Shown here in pieces: positions 15,585 to 20,434 of a DNA stretch of 20,434 bases. Origin of the DNA: SAR202 cluster bacterium AC-647-N09_OGT_505m (GTDB taxonomy: Bacteria > Chloroflexota > Dehalococcoidia > UBA2985). The notes under the pieces were generated by a model, which searched no databases, was not told the DNA's origin, and worked only from the letters and a program-made list of their open reading frames with translations. Every line of letters begins with the position of its first letter. Within the stretch, counting starts at the first letter, position 1. The DNA is taken from NCBI GenBank assembly GCA_009391225.1, contig VEXC01000019.1, positions 1 to 20,434 on the forward strand. The letters are read 5' to 3'. The translations under genes were made by a program, and so were the position numbers.

Positions 15585-17750
15585 ATGAGAGATCTCCTGA
15601 CCAAGGCCAAGAGTTACCTGCCACTGGATAAGGTGGGGATAATAGAAGAGGCGTACGATTTTGCCAGGATGGCCCACGAAGGGCAGAAACGTCTGTCCGG
15701 TGAGCCATATGTGGAGCACCCGATTAATACGGCCCTCTTTCTAGCGGACCTTAACTTGGACGCTACCACCCTGGCTGCGGCTCTCCTTCACGATGTGATT
15801 GAGGACTGCGATGTTTCTTACGAGGAGATTCAACAGAAGTTTGGCCCTGATGTGAGTCGCTTGGTAGACGGAGTTACAAAGCTGAGCAAGATGGACTTGA
15901 TGGCTTCTGAGGGTGTACGGCAACACGGCTACGAAGAAGGGCAGGCGGAGAGCCTGCGCAAGATGCTGGTAGCTATGGCCCAGGATGTTAGAGTGGTTCT
16001 CATCAAGCTTGCAGACCGTCTACACAATATGCAGACTCTCAAGGCACACTCGCCTGAGAAGAGGATTGCTATTGCAAGAGAGACCTTAGACATCTACGCA
16101 CCCCTGGCTCACAGATTGGGAATATGGGACACGAAGTGGCGACTGGAGGACCTGGCCTTCAGCCATCTACAGCCCGATAAGTACTTGGAGATATCTCGGC
16201 TGTTGGCGGCGGAACGGGAGGAGCGTGAAAACTACCTTGACGAGGTCTGCCAGTTACTGAGAGAGGAACTGGAGAACGCGGGGATATCCGCCGAAGTCAC
16301 GGGACGGCCAAAGCATATATACAGTATCTTCCAGAAGATGGAGAAATATGCCCAGCAGGGCAAGGAGTTCGGGCAAATCTACGATCTCTTCGCCCTAAGA
16401 ATTCTGGTTCCGGAGATTCAAGACTGCTACAGTGCTCTGGGAGCTATCCACGGTCTATTGCACCCCATACCAGGAGAATTCGACGACTACATAGCTAACC
16501 CCAAGGACAATATGTACCAGTCCCTTCACACCGCGGTGATGCACCAGGGTAATACGCCTCTGGAGATTCAGGTCCGGACCTACTCCATGCACCAGGTCTC
16601 CGAGTATGGAGTGGCGGCCCACTGGAGGTACAAGGAAGGGGAGACAAAGGATCTGCACTTCGAGGAGAAGATGAGTTGGCTGAGGCAGCTCATCGACTGG
16701 CAGAGGGAGGTCACCGGAGCTGAGGAGTTTCTGGAGTCAGTGAAGATGGACCTGTTCCAGGATCAGGTTTATGTGTACACTCCAAAAGGGGATGTTGTGG
16801 AGCTCCCGGCGGGCGCAACTCCCATAGATTTTGCCTACAGGATTCACACAGACCTGGGACACCGCTGCATTGGAGGCAAGGTCAACGGCAAACTCATGCC
16901 ACTATACTCCCAGCTCAAGAATGGGGATACGGTGGAGGTCATTACTAGCAATGTGGCTCGGGGTCCCAGCCTGGATTGGCTCAACACCAACTTGGGCTAT
17001 GCCAACACTGCAAATGCTAGGGAGAAGATACGCCAGTGGTTTCGTAAACAGGAGCGGAGTGCCAACATCCAGCGAGGCAAGGATTTGTTGGCCAAGGAGT
17101 TGAGACGTCTGAGCCTGAAAATTGACGAAGAAGAGGTAGCCGACCTCTTGCAATTTGAGTCTGTGGCGGAGATGCGAGCATCTTTTGGAAGCGGCACCGT
17201 AGGCATATCCCAGGTGACAACCTGGCTAACTGCAGAGCAGGAGGAGCCCACGGTGGAACCTGCCGTCGCTCCTATCCTTACTTGGCCATCTTCTGGGATA
17301 GAGGTGCTGGGAGTGGGTGATCTGCTGACCCGCATCTCCCAGTGCTGCAATCCTATGCCTGGGGACGATATTGTGGGCTACATAACCCGCAGCCTGGGAA
17401 TATTGGTCCACCGGGTGGACTGCCAGAATATCCGAAACGAGGACGAGAAGGACATGTTGGCGCAGGTAAACTGGGGGAAATCTCAGACTCTGTATCCCGT
17501 GAGACTCCACATTGAGGCCTGGGACCGGGTGGGGCTGCTAAGAGACATAACCACCCTGGTCTCCCAAGAGAAGGTGAATATTGCTTCGGTTCTTACCACT
17601 GAACACGAAGATAGTAGCTGTTCCACCTTCCTGACCATGTACACCACAGGTATGGGACAGCTAAGCCGTCTATTCTCTCGACTAGAAGGTGTGGAGGGAG
17701 TATTCTCCGTAGTACGCAGTATCCTAGACGAGGAGTCACAGGTACTTTGA
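15585..17750 (+). CDS. Bifunctional (p)ppGpp synthetase/hydrolase (Rel/SpoT family)
   Basis: A 721-residue long RSH protein that makes and degrades the alarmone (p)ppGpp. Domains in order: HD hydrolase (residues ~20-180) with H45 and the H69-D70 pair in LLHDVIEDCD; synthetase (~235-345) with RPKHIYSIFQKM, DLFALRIL and EYGVAAHWRYKEG; TGS (~385-445) with DQVYVYTPKGDVVELPAGAT; a CC-containing region with CCNPMPGDDIVGYITRS; and a C-terminal ACT domain. The intact HD motif argues for a bifunctional Rel rather than a synthesis-only RelA. ATG 15585 has no recognisable Shine-Dalgarno, and two tiny reading frames precede it (see findings). rpsT follows after a 34-nt gap, so growth-rate control and a ribosomal protein share a strand and possibly a transcript. 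Confidence 0.96.
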   Translation: MRDLLTKAKSYLPLDKVGIIEEAYDFARMAHEGQKRLSGEPYVEHPINTALFLADLNLDATTLAAALLHDVIEDCDVSYEEIQQKFGPDVSRLVDGVTKLSKMDLMASEGVRQHGYEEGQAESLRKMLVAMAQDVRVVLIKLADRLHNMQTLKAHSPEKRIAIARETLDIYAPLAHRLGIWDTKWRLEDLAFSHLQPDKYLEISRLLAAEREERENYLDEVCQLLREELENAGISAEVTGRPKHIYSIFQKMEKYAQQGKEFGQIYDLFALRILVPEIQDCYSALGAIHGLLHPIPGEFDDYIANPKDNMYQSLHTAVMHQGNTPLEIQVRTYSMHQVSEYGVAAHWRYKEGETKDLHFEEKMSWLRQLIDWQREVTGAEEFLESVKMDLFQDQVYVYTPKGDVVELPAGATPIDFAYRIHTDLGHRCIGGKVNGKLMPLYSQLKNGDTVEVITSNVARGPSLDWLNTNLGYANTANAREKIRQWFRKQERSANIQRGKDLLAKELRRLSLKIDEEEVADLLQFESVAEMRASFGSGTVGISQVTTWLTAEQEEPTVEPAVAPILTWPSSGIEVLGVGDLLTRISQCCNPMPGDDIVGYITRSLGILVHRVDCQNIRNEDEKDMLAQVNWGKSQTLYPVRLHIEAWDRVGLLRDITTLVSQEKVNIASVLTTEHEDSSCSTFLTMYTTGMGQLSRLFSRLEGVEGVFSVVRSILDEESQVL

Positions 17751-17784
17751 GGCGAAAGAACTTCAAGATAGAGGAGGAACAGAT

Positions 17785-18048
17785 TTGCCTAGCGAAAGAT
17801 CGGCCAGGGTGTTAGTTAGAAAAAGCCTGCGAAATCGGCCCCTTCGCACTGCTACCAGAACTTATGTCAAGAAGGCCCAGGAAACCATTGCAACTGGGGA
17901 CTCAGAAGCCGCGGTGGAGAGCACTAACCAGGCGATTAAGGTTCTAGACAAGGCGGCAACCAAGGGGATCATTCACAGGAACAACGCCGCTCGGCGAAAG
18001 TCCAGGCTCATGGATAGGCTAAACCGCCTAAATACTCCACAATCCTGA
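17785..18048 (+). CDS. rpsT: 30S ribosomal protein S20 (bS20)
   Basis: An 87-residue basic protein that binds 16S rRNA early in small-subunit assembly. It has the usual helical-hairpin pattern: RNRPLRTATRTYVKKAQETI, then a polar turn and AIKVLDKAATKGIIHRNNAA with RRKSRL. Length is normal. It begins with TTG, preceded by an excellent GAGGAGG site (17771-17777) at 7 nt. UUG initiation of rpsT is also known from E. coli, where S20 represses its own translation, so the weak start could have the same purpose here; that is inference. The stop is followed by a long hairpin. Confidence 0.94.
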   Translation: MPSERSARVLVRKSLRNRPLRTATRTYVKKAQETIATGDSEAAVESTNQAIKVLDKAATKGIIHRNNAARRKSRLMDRLNRLNTPQS

Positions 18049-18069
18049 TGTGCTCCTTGGGCTAGTTCC

Positions 18070-18145
18070 AACTGTCCATTCTAAATTAGGACTCGCTTGG
18101 TATCGTTTCGAGCAATGTGCGAGTTCTGATTGTATACTGACAGTT
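18070..18145 (+). other. Long nested stem-loop downstream of rpsT
   Basis: AATTAGGACTCGC (18084-18096) pairs with GCGAGTTCTGATT (18119-18131): 13 contiguous pairs, two of them G-U, around a 22-nt loop that can itself form TTG/CAA and TCG/CGA pairs. Outside it, AACTGTC (18070-18076) pairs perfectly with GACAGTT (18139-18145). There is no T-run after it, so it is not a textbook intrinsic terminator; it could protect the rpsT 3' end, stop transcription in another way, or belong to a small RNA. Confidence 0.45.
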
Positions 18146-18766
18146 CAATCCATTGACTCTGTTATCCTGCTAATCTTCAAGGCTCTACCACGAAGCCTTG
18201 GGCCCGCGCCTTGCTACTCTTCCATTGGCTGAAGAGCACAGGTGTGCCTTTGTTCTCATGTCATTCCTAGGTTCTGAGAGCCAAATGACAGGAGGAGCCA
18301 CTGTCTGATTCCTTACAGAGCTTGATGACCTTCCCTGCATTGCTTAGGGACCTTTCGGGAGGCATCAATGGCTTTTACTTCGCCGGCTATTACACCCCAA
18401 ATCCTGCCATAAGAATGGCAGAATTGATTATGCCATTGGTTAATCCGAGTTTTCTTCTCTAGGTTTTGTACCGGACACTAGGTTCCGTATTTCCTGTCAG
18501 TGACGGCCTCTCAGATCTCGTTGGGTCTGGGTCGCTTCTAACGGTTACGCTAATTATTCTCTTGTCGTACTTGGCTATATAGGCGCTGATACTTCACCAA
18601 AAGTATAATGATAGGTGCAAATGGTGAAACAGCATAGAACGCGCAGCAAAGCAAAAACGAGGACTATCTTAAGACGACCATAGCAACGGCGATAAAGAGA
18701 CAAGTCTGGGAGGTGGTGGCCGTCTGGCCTCATTTAGGGGGTTTACACAGGCGGCTAAACCAAGGA

Positions 18767-18780
18767 TTTGGGTTTAAACT
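18767..18780 (+). repeat. Direct repeat copy 1, next to the MFS gene's stop
   Basis: TTTGGGTTTAAACT, one nucleotide before the MFS stop codon on the right. It matches the copy at 20118-20130 except for one extra G. The core GTTTAAAC is self-complementary. Confidence 0.4.
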
Positions 18781-18781
18781 G

Positions 18782-20095
18782 CTATGAATCGGTAGCCTCT
18801 CTTGTTCTGGGCTTCGGCTTTTGCACCAGCAGTATGAGGAATGCCGCCAGCAAGCTCAGGGCCGACAGAATTAGGAATGGACTCAGATAGCTACCTGTGG
18901 CATCGAACAATAACCCGGTGAAAACTGGGCCAATGAGAGATAGCGAGTTCGTAATCACCATGGAGGCGCCTGTGATGCTGGCGAAACGCTTTCTTCCAAA
19001 AAGCTCACCCCTAAACGAGGTGAGGGCCGCCCCTCTACCGCTCCATCCTGGAGCGAAGAGCAGACCAAAGAAAACAAACATGAGCATATTATTGCCCACG
19101 GCGAAGACGAACAAAGCGAAGGTCTGAAAAAGAAGGAACCCAGAGATTACATACCGCTTATCGAAGATGTCAGCGATGTATCCACTGAAAACCCGGAAAA
19201 ATATACCAACACCAGTATAGATGGTTACTACTAGTCCAGCCGCCTGCAGCGAAATGCCAGCCTGCACCATGCGCTCTATCTGATGGACTGCCAAAGCGGA
19301 TAGGGCCATCACAGCGATGCCATGCACTAGTGAGATCATCCAGAAAGCCTGGCTATGAAGAGCATCCCTGACGGTCATGTCCTCATCATCATCCCTAGGC
19401 GCATCTTGTGTGGCTGAGCCCTGGAAACCAGCAAGGATTTCACCACTCAAGGGAGAGGAGGGACACTGGTGGGACAGATTGGTGGTCTCAACTCCATCTG
19501 GAAGAAGCCCGTAGTCCTCCGGATTGTTTCGTAGGACCTTTGTGATTGGAGGGATCATTGCGAAGACAATCAGGGCGAAGACCAGTGCGGATGCCCTCCA
19601 GCCGTAGTTGTCAACGCCCCAGGTTAGCACAACTACCAGCAGGCCGCCAACGTTCACCCCTACGGTAGCCACGGCCATTGCCCGAGCTCTGAGTCGGTGA
19701 AACCAGTTAGTCAGTGAGGCCATGATTGCAAGGAAGCCACCCAGCCCAGTGCCCAGAGCTATTATTACCAGGGCAATATAGAAAGAGACTAGGCTGTCCA
19801 CACGGCTGAGAAGGATAAATCCTACACCCAAGATAGTTAGGCCAATTGCTACCATCTTCCTAGGCCCCACCCTGTCCACTAGGTAGCCTTCCACAGGGCC
19901 AAGAAAGCCGGATTCCGCCCGGGAGAGGGCAAAGGCCCCAGACAAGAGGGCACTACTCCAGTGATAGTCTCGCTGCAAAGCGGAGAAGAACACGCCCAGG
20001 CCATGCAAGCCAGCTATCCCCAGCAACATCATAACCAGGGAGCCAGCCGATAATACCCAGTATCCATAGAAGAACTTTGGTTTAGATTTGAGCAT
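18782..20095 (-). CDS. MFS transporter, oxalate/formate antiporter-like (OFA/monocarboxylate type)
   Basis: A 437-residue inner-membrane carrier with about twelve hydrophobic segments in two halves and a central cytoplasmic loop (~195-245) that ends in an acidic DDDEDMTVRDAL patch. The N-terminus FFYGYWVLSAGSL, the motif-A-like GYLVDRVGPRKM after the second segment, TNWFHRLRARAMAVATVG, and GRGAALTSFRGELFGRKRFASITG in the second half are typical of OFA-like carriers, which move organic anions. The substrate cannot be read from the sequence. ATG 20095 has only a distant AAGG about 10 nt upstream. It is a single-gene unit with gene-free flanks on both sides and a short direct repeat at each end. 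Confidence 0.88.
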   Translation of the reverse strand: MLKSKPKFFYGYWVLSAGSLVMMLLGIAGLHGLGVFFSALQRDYHWSSALLSGAFALSRAESGFLGPVEGYLVDRVGPRKMVAIGLTILGVGFILLSRVDSLVSFYIALVIIALGTGLGGFLAIMASLTNWFHRLRARAMAVATVGVNVGGLLVVVLTWGVDNYGWRASALVFALIVFAMIPPITKVLRNNPEDYGLLPDGVETTNLSHQCPSSPLSGEILAGFQGSATQDAPRDDDEDMTVRDALHSQAFWMISLVHGIAVMALSALAVHQIERMVQAGISLQAAGLVVTIYTGVGIFFRVFSGYIADIFDKRYVISGFLLFQTFALFVFAVGNNMLMFVFFGLLFAPGWSGRGAALTSFRGELFGRKRFASITGASMVITNSLSLIGPVFTGLLFDATGSYLSPFLILSALSLLAAFLILLVQKPKPRTREATDS

Positions 20096-20117
20096 GAATC
20101 TGGTACCTTACATTCCG

Positions 20118-20130
20118 TTTGGTTTAAACT
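20118..20130 (+). repeat. Direct repeat copy 2, upstream of the MFS gene's start
   Basis: TTTGGTTTAAACT, 22 nt before the MFS ATG. Same orientation as the copy at 18767-18780, which has one additional G. Confidence 0.4.
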
Positions 20131-20368
20131 CGTCTATACCATTAGGCTGCCCAACGGAGGATTCCATACCATTGTTCTCATCGGGGAAAGCTACTTACTT
20201 GCCTTGCGCAGATAGGAACGCGGGTGTTCTACCACGCGAAAAGAAGGGTGGTCCGATGGTGGGTCAACGTACTGACGAGTATACCATCATAGGTAGGACT
20301 TGGGATGAAAGTCACCCTAGGGTGGCCCATATTCCCTCGGGATTTCTCTTGACATTTGATACAAGTTC

Positions 20369-20397
20369 TGGCAAACCATGGCAATAGAGAGTATAGT
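20369..20397 (+). promoter_or_regulatory. Possible promoter for the gene at the right edge
   Basis: TATAGT (20392-20397) is a good -10 box. The hexamer 17 nt upstream, TGGCAA (20369-20374), is a poor -35. A perfect TTGACA at 20349-20354 lies too far away to serve this box (37 nt). Transcription would start near 20404, just ahead of the GGAGGG ribosome site. Confidence 0.3.
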
Positions 20398-20424
20398 ATG
20401 TGAGAGTGAAAGTCGGAGGGACAA

Positions 20425-20434
20425 ATGGAGGAAC
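20425..20434 (+). CDS. Start of a gene cut by the window edge
   Basis: GGAGGG (20415-20420), a 4-nt spacer and ATG GAG GAA form a strong translation start directly behind a possible promoter. Only three codons (Met-Glu-Glu) are visible, so nothing can be said about the product. Confidence 0.45.

Larger units (their letters stand above)
18049..18781 (+). other. 733-nt stretch without a recognisable gene
   Basis: All frames are broken by stops on both strands and I find no ribosome site with a credible frame, no tRNA cloverleaf and none of the RNase P, tmRNA or SRP RNA signature blocks I know. It holds three hairpins: the long one at 18070-18145, CAAGGCT/AGCCTTG (18178-18200, 9-nt loop) and CTGCCAT/ATGGCAG around AAGA (18404-18421). 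A perfect TATAAT at 18604-18609 has no good -35. The stretch may hold an unrecognised small RNA or decayed sequence. Confidence 0.5.
20096..20424 (+). other. Noncoding stretch between the MFS gene and the next gene
   Basis: A frame is open over much of it on the plus strand but has no ribosome site, no family resemblance and overlaps the MFS start, so I do not call it. Apart from the direct repeat and the possible promoter near its right end I see nothing in it. No clear promoter for the MFS gene stands out. Confidence 0.45.

Noticed and set aside
18130..18160. T-arm-like TTCAATC after rpsT suggesting a tRNA
   Set aside because: The flanking bases do not form a T-stem and no acceptor or anticodon arm is present.
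20088..20387. 99-codon plus-strand frame at the right end
   Set aside because: It overlaps the MFS start, has no ribosome site, and its translation shows no recognisable pattern.

Overview
The window is ordinary bacterial chromosome, densely coding with moderate GC (estimated by eye). It holds thirteen complete protein genes, the first bases of a fourteenth, and no rRNA, tRNA, CRISPR array or insertion sequence that I can see. Start codons are mixed: GTG for the DUF3352 and VWA genes, TTG for cinA, the DUF4340 gene and rpsT. The gene set (DUF3352 protein, DUF255 thioredoxin-like protein, NorQ/NorD-type ATPase and VWA pair, Gld-type ABC exporter with a DUF4340 protein, bifunctional Rel, OFA-like MFS carrier) suggests a free-living Chloroflexota lineage, perhaps Dehalococcoidia/SAR202-like. 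That placement is inference from gene content and protein style, not from a marker gene.

Layout. (1) 72-1778 (+) is a membrane-anchored DUF3352 protein, convergent with 1797-3890 (-), a DUF255/YyaL family protein. (2) 4052-9660 (+) is a run of four genes: coaE, a NorQ/CbbQ-type AAA+ ATPase, a NudL-type CoA pyrophosphatase, and a 1092-residue NorD/CbbO-type VWA protein with a long helical-repeat N-terminus. A sigma70-like promoter precedes coaE and a hairpin-plus-T terminator follows the VWA gene. (3) 9709-15328 (-) is a tightly packed operon read right to left: ABC ATPase, ABC-2 permease, GldG-like protein, DUF4340 protein, cinA. Junctions are 4-nt overlap, 0 nt, 9 nt and 8 nt, and a perfect TATAAT box lies upstream. 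(4) 15585-18048 (+) is the bifunctional (p)ppGpp synthetase/hydrolase followed by rpsT (bS20). (5) 18049-18781 is a gene-free stretch with a long hairpin just after rpsT. (6) 18782-20095 (-) is an MFS carrier. (7) 20096-20434 is noncoding until a Shine-Dalgarno plus ATG that opens a gene running off the window.

How they may work together. The most interesting unit is the ATPase/VWA pair: this type of pair remodels or activates a metalloenzyme in known cases (NorQD with nitric oxide reductase, CbbQO with RuBisCO), but no such client gene is in the window. The VWA partner has eight recognisable helical repeats of about 36-40 residues at its N-terminus. The pair is interleaved with a CoA-making and a CoA-cleaving enzyme. 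The Gld-like exporter with its two extracytoplasmic-facing accessory proteins is a second module of unknown substrate. The rest is housekeeping: CoA synthesis, NMN/pyridine nucleotide salvage, stringent response and ribosome assembly.
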